From contig NZ_WEGJ01000007.1 of NCBI RefSeq assembly GCF_009604385.1, positions 124,001 to 188,000 on the forward strand: 64,000 nt of DNA. Reading direction: 5' to 3'. The translations under genes and the position numbers were made by a program. The notes beneath the pieces were generated by a model. The model saw only the letters and a program-made list of their open reading frames with translations. It was not told where the DNA came from and made no database searches. This document shows positions 25,440-34,088 of the stretch, in pieces; position 1 is the first letter of the stretch, and the number at the start of each line of letters is the position of its first letter. Source of the stretch: Streptomyces smaragdinus. Lineage in GTDB: Bacteria > Actinomycetota > Actinomycetes > Streptomycetales > Streptomycetaceae.

Positions 25440-26573
25440 ATGGGCAACCAGGCAGGGCGCGAGCAGTTCGGTTCCTATCTGGCAGGCTTGCGCAAGCAGG
25501 CCGCGTTATCACAGCGAGCGCTCGCACAGCGGTTGTGCCTCATCGCCGGGATCACCACCCTCACCCGCCACGAGGTCTCCCGGTGGGAACGGGGTGGGTG
25601 TATCCCCGACGCCTGGCTGCCGTCGCTGGCGCAGGCGCTGGGAACGCCCCTCGACGACCTGCGGCACGGAGCCGCCCGGGCCCGGGGCGTCGTCGAGGCG
25701 GTGGAGAGCCCCGACGAGCGAGAGCCGGACGCGTACGTGCAGCACGCCGTGGGGTGGCTGCTGGCCCACGACAACCGACACGGTGGCGACCACGTGGCCG
25801 ACGCCGCCCTCCAGGTCTGGGAGGCGGAACGCGCCGCGATCGCCGGCGACGACAAGCTGCGCCTCGCCCAGGTCGCGGAGATCGGCGAGGTCGCCGGCTG
25901 GCTGCTGCACGACGCGGCCCGGTTCCGCGAAGCCCGCGCCACCCTGGCCGAGGCCCACACCTTGGCCCGTCTCGCCGGACACCCGCCGCTGGAGTGGTTC
26001 ATCCTGGACCTGATCGCCATGGTCGACGTGCACACCGGCGCGGTGGGTGAGGCGTTGGCGATCACGGACGAGATGCTGACCGGCCGTCAGGTCCGGGGAC
26101 GGGTGGCGCTGATGGCCCAGGTCCGACGTGCCCGGGGGCTCGCGCAGGCGGGCGACCGGACCCGCGCGCTGGACGCCCTCGAGCGGGCCACGGGAGCGCT
26201 GCAGGACTCGATCCAGCCCACCGATCCCGCGTTCACCTGGTGGATCGATCCGACCGAAGTCGCCCTGCACACGGGCGAGGCCCTCCTCAGCCTGGACGAT
26301 CCCCGCGGCGCGCTCCCGCACCTTCGGCAGAGTTCGGTCGCCTCCCTCGACGGAGGCCGGCGCGCGTTCGGCAACATCCTGGCGGAGCTGACCGCCCTCG
26401 TCCGACTCCACGCCTGGCGCGAGGCGGAGGCGCCGCTGCTACGGCTCGCGCCCGTCCTGCGTACGGTCACGTCCTCGCGCACCCGGGCCCGCCTGCACGC
26501 CACCATGCGGTCCGTGGAGCTCCACGGTCCGGCGTGGTTCGTGGAACTCGCACGTGAGGTGAGCACAAGGTGA
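25440..26573 (+). CDS. XRE-family helix-turn-helix regulator with TPR-like C-terminal region
   Basis: A 377-residue regulator. Residues about 8-75 form an XRE/Cro helix-turn-helix (LRKQAALSQRALAQRL, TRHEVSRWERG). The remaining ~300 residues are all-helical and TPR-like (for example FREARATLAEAHTLARLAG and DRTRALDALERATGAL), similar to many Streptomyces regulators that sense peptides or partner proteins. ATG 25440 is taken as start; there is no clear ribosome-binding site and a TAGCTT hexamer lies about 8 bases before the ATG, so the mRNA may be leaderless. It is divergent to the HATPase gene. Confidence 0.82.
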   Translation: MGNQAGREQFGSYLAGLRKQAALSQRALAQRLCLIAGITTLTRHEVSRWERGGCIPDAWLPSLAQALGTPLDDLRHGAARARGVVEAVESPDEREPDAYVQHAVGWLLAHDNRHGGDHVADAALQVWEAERAAIAGDDKLRLAQVAEIGEVAGWLLHDAARFREARATLAEAHTLARLAGHPPLEWFILDLIAMVDVHTGAVGEALAITDEMLTGRQVRGRVALMAQVRRARGLAQAGDRTRALDALERATGALQDSIQPTDPAFTWWIDPTEVALHTGEALLSLDDPRGALPHLRQSSVASLDGGRRAFGNILAELTALVRLHAWREAEAPLLRLAPVLRTVTSSRTRARLHATMRSVELHGPAWFVELAREVSTR

Positions 26574-26583
26574 CCCCACAAGC

Positions 26584-27996
26584 TCACCCCCTCCGCAACG
26601 CCCGCCAAACCGCCCGAGCCGCGTTATGACCCCCCATCCCATGCACCCCCGGCCCCGGCGGTGTCGCCGACGAGCAGATGAACACCCGCGGATGCGGCGT
26701 CGCCCACGGGACTCGGGCCAGGCGGGGGCGGAGGAGGGACTGGAGGCCCGCGAAGGCGCCGCAGGCCGTGTCGCCGCCCACGTAGTTCGCGTTGCGCGAG
26801 GCCAGCTCCGGTGGGCCCATGACCGAGCGGGCCAGGATCAGGTCGCGGAAGTCCGGGGCGAAGCGGGTGATCTGGCGCTCGACCGCCTCCGTCGCGTCGC
26901 CCCGCCAGCCGTTCGGGACGTGGCCGTACGCCCAGAACACGTGCTTGCCCTCCGGCGCCCGCGACGGGTCGGCCGGCGTGGGCTGCGTCGTGATCAGGAA
27001 CGGCACCGTCGGGTCGGCGCCCGACACCGCCGCCCGCTCCGACGCGTCGATCTCCGCCGACGTGGGGCCCAGATGGACCGTCCCCGCCGCGCGGGCGTCC
27101 GCCGAGGTCCACGGGACCGGGCCGGACAGGGCGTAGTCGATCTTGAAGACGGAGGGGCCGTACCGATACCCCTCGTACACGTTCCCCAGCCCCGCGATCC
27201 GGGCGAGGGCCGTCGGCGAGGTGTCGAAGACGTACGCCCGGGCCGGCGGCAGCTCGTCCAGCCGCTTCACCGTCACCCCCGTGTGCACCACGCCCCCGTT
27301 CAGCCGCAGCACCGACGCCAGCGCGTCCGAGATCGACTGTGACCCCCCGCGCGCGAACGGCCACCCCACCGCGTGCCCCGCCAGGGCGAACGCGAGGCCC
27401 ATCGCCCCCGTCAGGAAACCGCCCGACGGCGCCGCCGAGTGCGCCGCCAGTCCCGCGAACAGTCCCCGCGCCCGCTCCCCCGTGAAGCGCCGCATCACCG
27501 CCGACGCCGGCAGCCCGAAGCGGCCGAGGCGGGCGAGCAGCAGCGGGTCCCGGGGGATCGTGCCGGGGGAGGCCGTGAGGAAGTCCCGCGCCAGTACGTC
27601 CCACCGGCCGGCGAACGGGGCCACCAGCCGCCGCCACGCCCCCGCGTCCCGGGAGCCCAGGGACATCGCCGTCTCCCCCACCGACCGGGACAGCACGGCG
27701 GCCGTGCCGTCGGGGAACGGGTGGGCCATCGGCAGCTCCGCGTGCACCCACTCCAGCCCGTGCCGCTCCAGTCCCAGCGCCCGGAAGGCCGGCGAGCTGA
27801 TCCCGAAGGGATGCGCGGCGGAACACGGGTCGTGGCGGAAGCCCGGGAGGGTGAGCTCCTCGGTGCGGGCGCCGCCGCCGATGGTGTCCGCGGCCTCGAA
27901 CACCTCCACCGAGAAGCCGCGGCGGGCGAGTTCGGCCGCGGCGGTCAGCCCGTTCGGCCCCGCACCCACGACCACCACATCGACCAGCGACGTCAT
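26584..27996 (-). CDS. FAD-dependent oxidoreductase, phytoene-desaturase-like (CrtI/NAD(P)/FAD amine oxidase type)
   Basis: A 470-residue flavoprotein. The Rossmann motif [20 protein letters not shown] is at the N terminus, followed by [19 protein letters not shown]. The C-terminal end holds the FAD-contact stretch [20 protein letters not shown], typical of CrtI-like and all-trans-retinol-saturase-like proteins. No carotenoid gene is nearby, so the substrate is open. Start ATG 27996 is preferred since AAGGAG lies 11 bases upstream; ATG 28017 is an alternative. It is the last gene of a likely three-gene - strand unit and converges on the XRE gene with a 10-base gap. Confidence 0.83.
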   Translation of the reverse strand: MTSLVDVVVVGAGPNGLTAAAELARRGFSVEVFEAADTIGGGARTEELTLPGFRHDPCSAAHPFGISSPAFRALGLERHGLEWVHAELPMAHPFPDGTAAVLSRSVGETAMSLGSRDAGAWRRLVAPFAGRWDVLARDFLTASPGTIPRDPLLLARLGRFGLPASAVMRRFTGERARGLFAGLAAHSAAPSGGFLTGAMGLAFALAGHAVGWPFARGGSQSISDALASVLRLNGGVVHTGVTVKRLDELPPARAYVFDTSPTALARIAGLGNVYEGYRYGPSVFKIDYALSGPVPWTSADARAAGTVHLGPTSAEIDASERAAVSGADPTVPFLITTQPTPADPSRAPEGKHVFWAYGHVPNGWRGDATEAVERQITRFAPDFRDLILARSVMGPPELASRNANYVGGDTACGAFAGLQSLLRPRLARVPWATPHPRVFICSSATPPGPGVHGMGGHNAARAVWRALRRG

Positions 27997-28046
27997 TCTC
28001 GCCCGCACTCCTTCCATCCGCGGCCGAGGACCGGCCGCCCCGCACC

Positions 28047-28886
28047 TTATGCGCCGCCTCCCAGCAACCCAAGGATGTGGCCCAATGTCGCCTCGTCCCG
28101 CGCCGTGACGAACGGCAGTTCATTACCCCCGGTGACCCGGAACGGAACTCCCCCCGCCGTCCGGTGCACCCCGCCCGCCTCGGTGACGAGCAGCAGTCCG
28201 GCGGCGTGGTCCCACGGGTTCTCCCAGGTGTACGCGACGGCGTCCAGCTCCCCGCGCGCTATCCGCAGGTACTCCAGCCCCGCCGAGCCGGTGTTCCGCC
28301 GGGCCACGCCCGGGGTCTCCAGCCGCAGCAGCCGCCGGTGCTCCGCGTCGGATATGTACTGCGGGCTCGACGTGGCGACCGTCAGGTCCGCCCCCGGCGC
28401 CCGCGCGCCCACCGAAACGAGCTCCCCGTCCACCCGCGCGCCCCCGCCGCGCACGGCGACGGCCATCACGTCGTGCGCCGGCGCGTACGTCCACGAGGCA
28501 ACCACCTCACCGCGGTACGCCAGCGCGACCAGCATGGCGAACCCCTGCTCCCCGTGCGCGAAGTACCAGGTGCCGTCGACCGGGTCGACGATCCACACCG
28601 GCGCGTCCCCGCCGACGGCCGCCAGCAGCTCCGGGTCCTCCGACACGCCCTCCTCGCCGACCACCACGGAGCCGGGCAGCAGCGCGCCCAGCGACCGCGC
28701 CAGATGCCGCTCGGCGCCCTGGTCGGCGACCGTCACCAGGTCGTACGGCCCGCGCTTCTCGGCTATCTCGTGCGCCTCGAGCTGCCGCCAGCGCGGCATC
28801 ACCTCGTCGGCGGACGCCTGTCGCAGCGCCGCCTCCACCAGGGCCGGCCCGTCGCCGGCGAGAAAGTCCTCGATCACGCGTCCCAT
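28047..28886 (-). CDS. Inositol-monophosphatase-family phosphatase
   Basis: A 279-residue member of the IMPase/histidinol-phosphatase superfamily. Metal and substrate residues are visible: GEEGVSED near residue 85, [11 protein letters not shown] near residue 105, and [19 protein letters not shown] near residue 225. The family removes phosphate from inositol phosphate, histidinol phosphate or related sugars. Usual Asn-Phe after the DGT is Tyr-Phe here. ATG 28886 is used; a TTG at 28907, two bases after the upstream gene, is also possible. Substrate unknown. Confidence 0.85.
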   Translation of the reverse strand: MGRVIEDFLAGDGPALVEAALRQASADEVMPRWRQLEAHEIAEKRGPYDLVTVADQGAERHLARSLGALLPGSVVVGEEGVSEDPELLAAVGGDAPVWIVDPVDGTWYFAHGEQGFAMLVALAYRGEVVASWTYAPAHDVMAVAVRGGGARVDGELVSVGARAPGADLTVATSSPQYISDAEHRRLLRLETPGVARRNTGSAGLEYLRIARGELDAVAYTWENPWDHAAGLLLVTEAGGVHRTAGGVPFRVTGGNELPFVTARDEATLGHILGLLGGGA

Positions 28887-28908
28887 CGAATCATGGACGT
28901 ATGACAAG

Positions 28909-30705
28909 TCAGCGACCGACGGCGTACCCCTGCATGCCCCGCGGGTTAGCGGCTGCCGACAGCAGCCCCGTGCGGGGGTCGCGGGCGACGGCGGAGAGGC
29001 GGCCCTCCGACCACGGGTGGGCGAGCGTCACGTCGTGGCCGCGGCGGCGCAGGCCGTCGACGACGTCCGCGCCGAAACGGGACTCCAGGGTGACCGCGCC
29101 CGGGGTCATGCCGCGGGGGTAGAAGGAGCTGGGGAAGGAGTCGGTGTGCCAGTTCGGGGCGTCGATCGCGCCCTGGAGGTCGTAGCCGCCGCGGACGGGC
29201 GGGCGCAGGGCGACGGCGAGGAAGAAGTGCGCCTGCCACTGGTCCTGCTGGTCGCCGCCGGGGGTGCCGAAGGCGAGGACGGGAACGCCGTCACGCAGGG
29301 CGAGGGACGGGGTGAGGGTGGTGCGCGGACGGCGGCCCGGGGTGAGGGAGTTGGGGAGGCCGTGCTCGAGCCAGGTCATCTGGAGGCGGGTGCCGAGGGG
29401 GAAGCCGAGCTCCGGGACGACGGGGTTGGACTGCAGCCAGCCGCCGGAGGGGGTGGCGCTGATCATGTTGCCCCAGCGGTCGACGATGTCGATGTGGCAG
29501 GTGTCGCCGCGGCGGTGCGACTGGTCGCGGGGGTCGTCGCCGGGGACGGCCATCGGGTCGTGTGACTTCATCGTGGGTTCGCCCGCGCCGGCCGCGCCGC
29601 CGGTGGCCGGCGCCGGCAGCTTCGGCAGCCGGGGCGTACGTCCGCCGGGTGCGCCCGGACGCAGCTCGTACGACGCCTCCGCCCCGATCAGCGCCCGCCG
29701 CCCGGCGTTGTACTCGGCGGACAGCAGGTCGTCGAGCGGTACGTCCGCGGCGTCCCCGTACCACGCCTCGCGGTCGGCCATCGCGAGCTTCGTGCCCTCG
29801 ACCAGCGTGTGGACGTAGTCCGGGGTGCCGTACTCGAGGCCGTCCGCCGGCAGCAGGGCGAGCTGCTGGAGCAAGGACGGGCCCTGCGACCAGGGTCCCG
29901 CCTTGCAGACGGTCCAGCCGTTCCAGTCGTACGTCGCGGGCTCCTCGTACGTCGCCTCCCACCGCACCAGGTCGTCGCCGGTGAGCGTCCCGGCGTGCCG
30001 TTCGCCGGAGGTGTCCATCGCGGGGCGGGCGGCGAAGGCGGTGAGTGCCTCGCCTATGAAGCCCTCGCGCCAGACCCGGCGGGCGGCGTCGATGCGGGCC
30101 TCGCGGGTGGGCCCGGTGGCCTCGGCGATCAGGCGGCGCCAGGTCGCGGCGAGGGGGCGGTTGGTCATCAGGGCGCCGGGGCGGACGGCGGGGAGGTAGA
30201 GCTCGGCGGAGGTGGTCCACTCCGTCTCGAAGAGCTCCCGTACGGACTCGACGGTGTCGCCTATGGCCTCGACGGGCGGATGCCCGTTCTCGGCGTACCC
30301 GACGGCGTACTTCAGCACGTCCTCGAGGGACTTGGTGCCGTGGTCGCGCAGCAGCGTGAGCCAGGCGTCGACGGCGCCGGGGACGGGCGCGGCGAGGGGG
30401 CCGGTGCCGGGTACGAGTTCCAGGCCGAGGGAGGTGTAGTGCTCTACGGTCGCGCCGGCGGGCGCGGGGCCCTGGCCGCACAGCACCCGGACGGGTCCGC
30501 CGGCGGGCGCGATGATCGCGGGCACGTCGCCGGCGGGGCCGTTGAGGTGAGGCTCGACGACGTGCAGCACGAACGCGGCGGCAACGGCGGCGTCGAAGGC
30601 GTTCCCGTCGTCCTCGAGCACGGCCATCGCGGACTGCGAGGCGAGCCAGTGCGTGCTGGCGCACATGCCGAACGTGCCCTGGAGCGTGGGCCTGGTGGTG
30701 AACAT
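28909..30705 (-). CDS. Gamma-glutamyltransferase family protein
   Basis: A 598-residue Ntn-hydrolase of the gamma-glutamyltranspeptidase family. The nucleophile Thr that would start the small subunit lies in GDTCHIDIVDRWGNMIS, and the later glycine-rich oxyanion/substrate loop is present (GTPGGDQQDQWQ). Family members cleave gamma-glutamyl or cephalosporin-type bonds. No signal peptide is visible, so it is probably cytoplasmic, unlike secreted glutathione-degrading enzymes. Start ATG 30705; a 135-base gap separates it from the divergent chaperone/CHAT operon. Confidence 0.85.
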   Translation of the reverse strand: MFTTRPTLQGTFGMCASTHWLASQSAMAVLEDDGNAFDAAVAAAFVLHVVEPHLNGPAGDVPAIIAPAGGPVRVLCGQGPAPAGATVEHYTSLGLELVPGTGPLAAPVPGAVDAWLTLLRDHGTKSLEDVLKYAVGYAENGHPPVEAIGDTVESVRELFETEWTTSAELYLPAVRPGALMTNRPLAATWRRLIAEATGPTREARIDAARRVWREGFIGEALTAFAARPAMDTSGERHAGTLTGDDLVRWEATYEEPATYDWNGWTVCKAGPWSQGPSLLQQLALLPADGLEYGTPDYVHTLVEGTKLAMADREAWYGDAADVPLDDLLSAEYNAGRRALIGAEASYELRPGAPGGRTPRLPKLPAPATGGAAGAGEPTMKSHDPMAVPGDDPRDQSHRRGDTCHIDIVDRWGNMISATPSGGWLQSNPVVPELGFPLGTRLQMTWLEHGLPNSLTPGRRPRTTLTPSLALRDGVPVLAFGTPGGDQQDQWQAHFFLAVALRPPVRGGYDLQGAIDAPNWHTDSFPSSFYPRGMTPGAVTLESRFGADVVDGLRRRGHDVTLAHPWSEGRLSAVARDPRTGLLSAAANPRGMQGYAVGR

Positions 30706-30840
30706 GTGGATCACCCTATGCCCGACTCCCGGCGACCGGAACGGCCGCATCCCGGGCTTTCTCGTCCACATGAACCACACGTCCGGGTTTCGCGTGCTAC
30801 TTATCGACTACGGGGCGTACGGATCAGGAGGGGGCCGGTC

Positions 30841-31311
30841 GTGACCATGGCACCGGAGGCGGAGCTGCTGCTGAGCAAGGAGGTCGGCGGCGCCGCGGAG
30901 GACCTGGTCCGCGAGGTGGCCGGGCACGGCTACACGGTGCGGACCCGGCAGGTGCTGGACCACCGCGCGGCCGAGGAGCTGACGTGGCTGGTGCTGCTGG
31001 CGCTCCCGCTGCAGGCGTTCCTCAGCGGGCTGGGCGCGGGCGCCGCGACGGGCGTGCAGAACGCGGTGGCGCGGCTGGTGGCGCGGATCCGGCCGCCGGA
31101 GCCCGTCCCCGAGGAGCGGCCGCGGCCCGTGCCGCTCGTCCTGCAGGACCCCACGACGGAGCTGAGGATCGTCGTGGAGGCGGGGCTGCCGGCCGAGGCG
31201 TACGAGCAGTTGCTGACGCTGGACCTCGCGTCGTTCCGGATCGGGCCGCTGCACTACGACCGGGACGCCGGACGGTGGCGGTCGGAGCTGGACGAAGCGG
31301 CGGCCGGGTGA
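30841..31311 (+). CDS. Small protein with hydrophobic segment, first gene of the CHAT-chaperone operon
   Basis: A 156-residue protein without a recognised family. GTG 30841 is chosen because AGGAGG ends nine bases upstream; ATG 30847 is an alternative. Residues about 1-45 are a polar helical region, residues 47-71 (LTWLVLLALPLQAFLSGLG and following) form one hydrophobic stretch long enough to cross or dip into the membrane, and residues about 75-95 are a Pro/Arg/Glu-rich linker. The C-terminal part (from ELRIVVEAGLP) looks like a small alpha/beta domain. It is separated by four bases from the TPR gene, so it should work with that system, perhaps as membrane anchor or sensor. This role is inference. 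Confidence 0.7.
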   Translation: MTMAPEAELLLSKEVGGAAEDLVREVAGHGYTVRTRQVLDHRAAEELTWLVLLALPLQAFLSGLGAGAATGVQNAVARLVARIRPPEPVPEERPRPVPLVLQDPTTELRIVVEAGLPAEAYEQLLTLDLASFRIGPLHYDRDAGRWRSELDEAAAG

Positions 31312-31315
31312 TCGT

Positions 31316-34066
31316 ATGGCGCATGGCCCGGTGCTGGACGACGACGCCCGGCGGCTGCTCGCGGCCGGCCGGGAGCAGCTGGCGCACGGGGACGGGGCGG
31401 CGCTGGAGACGTTCCAGCGGCTCTGCCGGCTGATCCCGCGGGACTGGCAGGGCTGGTACTGGTCGGGGTGCGCCGCCGCCCGCCTCGGCGACCACGCGGC
31501 GGCGGAGGGGCACTTCACGGAGGCCCTGCAGCGTGATCCGGCGCAGGGCCGCGCCTACGTGCAGCGGGCCTACGCACGGTTACGCCTGGGCCGGACGGGA
31601 CCGGCGCGCGGCGACCTGCTGTCCGCCGCCCGGCACCGCGGGCTGGACGACGACGCCCGCTGGGTGTCCGCGCTGCTGCAGCTGCGCGCCGGTGAATGGG
31701 CGGGCGCCGAGCTGGCGTTCAAGCAGCTCCTCGCCCGCGCCGGCGACCGCAGCGGCCTCGCGCTCTCCCTGATCGCCCACGCCCAGGAGCGCCGCGGGCT
31801 GCCGCACGCCGCGCTCGCGTCGTACGAGGGCATCGCGGAGCACACCGACGGCTCCCTGCACCGCCACGCCCTGCTCGCCCACCGGCTGGAGCGGTACGAC
31901 GTGAGCGCCGCCCTCTGGCGCGAGCTCGCCGGCCGCCGCGCCGACCTGCCGGCCGTCCGCCGGCTGGCCGCCGACGCGGGACGGGCGGCGGCCGTACGGG
32001 CCGCCCGGGACAAGGACTTCACGTCCGCCCTGACGATCCTCACGGGGGTCGAGGCCCTGTACCCGGAGGGCGAGCTGGACGCCGAGTTCGCGGAGCTGCG
32101 GCTGCACGCCGCGTGGCAGGCGATGGCGAGCGGGGCGGCGGACGGGACGGAGCGGGCGCGGGAGCTGCTGCGGGCGGCGTGTCTGGACCGGCCGGACGAT
32201 CCGCGCCCGCTGCACTACCTGGGGGTGCTCGAGTCGCTGGAGGGCGAGCGGCGGCAGGCGGCGCTGCTGTGGCGGCGGGTGCTGCGGCTCGATCCGGGGC
32301 ACCGTCGGGCCCGGTTCGCCCTGGCGCTGGAGCGGGCGCGCGACGGCGACACGGACGGTGCGACGGAGGAGCTCGACGGGCTGCGGGACGCCGGCGACGA
32401 CCGGCCCGCCCTCGCGCTGGCCGCGCTGCACATCCGCGCCGGCCGCTGGCAGCAGACCGCCCTGCTGCTCGACCCCCTGCCCCCGGGTCCGTTGCGCGAC
32501 TCCCTGGCCGCCGAGGCGGGTTACCGTTCCGGCGAGCTCACCGCCGCCGTCGGCAGCCCGCACTGGCGTGCCGCCGCCCTGTGCCGCGCCGGCCACCACC
32601 GCACCGCCGTGAAGGTGCTCCGCCACGCCGGCCCCGCCCCCGACGTGCGCACCGGACGGGAGCTCGCCCGGCTGCTGCGCGGCGCCGCCCTGACGCACGC
32701 CGCGGCGGGCCGCTGGGGGCCGGCCGCGGAGCTGCTGGACCGGGACCGGGCGGAGGGCCCCCTCGACGCCCTGGTGCTGCTGCTCGGCGGGCGCCGCCGG
32801 CACGCCGTCGACCTGCTCATTGACGCCGCCCGCCGCTCCCCCGGCGACCACCGGCCGGCGCACGCACTGGCGGTGGCGGCGCTGTCGACGCCGGGAATGT
32901 GGCGGCAGTGCATCGCGGCGTGGACGTCGGTGCTGTACCGGGAGGACTTCCGGGCGGCCGTGCGGTCGCGGGCCGAGGAGCGGTACGGGGAGCCCGTGCC
33001 GGAGGAGGCGGTGGACGGGCTGGCGGGGCGGATGCGGCAACTGCTGGAGGACCGGCTGCCTGCCGAGGGGGAGCTGCGGCTGCTGCTGCGGTGCGAGACG
33101 GACGCCGCGCAGGCGCTGCGGGACGCCGGGGGGCTGCCGCTGCCGGGGGGTGTGGCGCTGGTCTGCGGGCCGCTGTGGGTGGCGGAGATGGGGCTGCAGC
33201 GGCAGTTCGGGTCGTACGCGGCGGCGCTGGCGGCGGGTGCGGAGACGGACCGGCTGCGGATCGGGTTCTCGCTGCTGGGGCCGGCGCAGGCGCAGCTGCG
33301 GGCCGGGCGGGCGAAGGCGGCGCTGGACGCCCTCGAGGCGCTGCGGTGTCCCGAGTGCCGGGCGGAGCCGGCCGGTTGTCCGGAGGCCTGCGCGGGGTTC
33401 GCCGCCGGCAACCCGGCGCACGCGGCGCTGCCCGACGGCCGCCGCCGGTTCGCCGACGACGCGGCGGCCCTCGCCATGGAGGCGGGGCTGAGCCTCGGGC
33501 AGAGCGCCCTGTCGGGGGCGGAGCCGGACGTCGCGGCGGCCACGGCGCACTGGCGGGCCGCCCTGGACCGGGCCCAGCGGATCGGCCGGGGCGCGGAGGC
33601 GCAGGCGCAGGTCGCCGAGGTGGCGCTGGGCCGCTCGGACGCCCTCAGCCGGGCGGAGGACTTCGACGCGGCGGTCATGCTGCTGGACTTCGCGCAGGCG
33701 TTCACGCACGGCGAGGAGCACGAGCAGATCACCGGCGCGCTGGCCGCCGAACTCACCGCCCGCGCCATCCACACCGCCAACCAGCGGCCCGACAGCTACG
33801 AGCAGCCGATCGCCGATCTGCGCCGCGCCACGGGCCTCAACCCGCATCTGCTGCGCGCCCAGGCGAGCCTGGCCATCGTGCGGCGGGCGCACGCCGTCAA
33901 ACGCTGGCAGGCGGGGTTCACGGCGGAGGCATCGCTCATCCTCCAGGAGTCCGTGGAGGAACTGACCCTGGCGCTCGGGCTCCTGCCGGAGAACCGTGAG
34001 CTGATGGAGCTGCTCGACAAGGCGTCGTACCAACTGGAGATATTCCTCGACCCGTTCGGCCACTGA
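31316..34066 (+). CDS. Large TPR-repeat protein of the CHAT-chaperone operon
   Basis: A 916-residue soluble protein. Residues about 1-430 are TPR repeats (examples: WQGWYWSGCAAARLGDHAAA, YLGVLESLEGERRQAALLW). Residues about 480-720 form a module that recurs in the CHAT protein downstream: SPGDHRPAHALAVAALS, then LRDAGGLPLPGG, then a cysteine cluster Cys678-x2-Cys681-x6-Cys688-x3-Cys692 likely to bind metal. The C-terminal ~200 residues are helical with another TPR-like pair. No catalytic motif is seen. TPR proteins next to CHAT proteases often act as sensors or inhibitors. The gene follows the small protein by four bases and precedes the CHAT gene by 22. Confidence 0.82.
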   Translation: MAHGPVLDDDARRLLAAGREQLAHGDGAALETFQRLCRLIPRDWQGWYWSGCAAARLGDHAAAEGHFTEALQRDPAQGRAYVQRAYARLRLGRTGPARGDLLSAARHRGLDDDARWVSALLQLRAGEWAGAELAFKQLLARAGDRSGLALSLIAHAQERRGLPHAALASYEGIAEHTDGSLHRHALLAHRLERYDVSAALWRELAGRRADLPAVRRLAADAGRAAAVRAARDKDFTSALTILTGVEALYPEGELDAEFAELRLHAAWQAMASGAADGTERARELLRAACLDRPDDPRPLHYLGVLESLEGERRQAALLWRRVLRLDPGHRRARFALALERARDGDTDGATEELDGLRDAGDDRPALALAALHIRAGRWQQTALLLDPLPPGPLRDSLAAEAGYRSGELTAAVGSPHWRAAALCRAGHHRTAVKVLRHAGPAPDVRTGRELARLLRGAALTHAAAGRWGPAAELLDRDRAEGPLDALVLLLGGRRRHAVDLLIDAARRSPGDHRPAHALAVAALSTPGMWRQCIAAWTSVLYREDFRAAVRSRAEERYGEPVPEEAVDGLAGRMRQLLEDRLPAEGELRLLLRCETDAAQALRDAGGLPLPGGVALVCGPLWVAEMGLQRQFGSYAAALAAGAETDRLRIGFSLLGPAQAQLRAGRAKAALDALEALRCPECRAEPAGCPEACAGFAAGNPAHAALPDGRRRFADDAAALAMEAGLSLGQSALSGAEPDVAAATAHWRAALDRAQRIGRGAEAQAQVAEVALGRSDALSRAEDFDAAVMLLDFAQAFTHGEEHEQITGALAAELTARAIHTANQRPDSYEQPIADLRRATGLNPHLLRAQASLAIVRRAHAVKRWQAGFTAEASLILQESVEELTLALGLLPENRELMELLDKASYQLEIFLDPFGH

Positions 34067-34088
34067 GACCCTTGTGGAGGTGAAGACC

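Noticed and set aside
30703..30772. Inverted pair CATGTGGA and TCCACATG in the gap before the CHAT operon
   Set aside because: Arms of eight bases are 54 bases apart and one covers the start codon of the divergent gene; likely chance.
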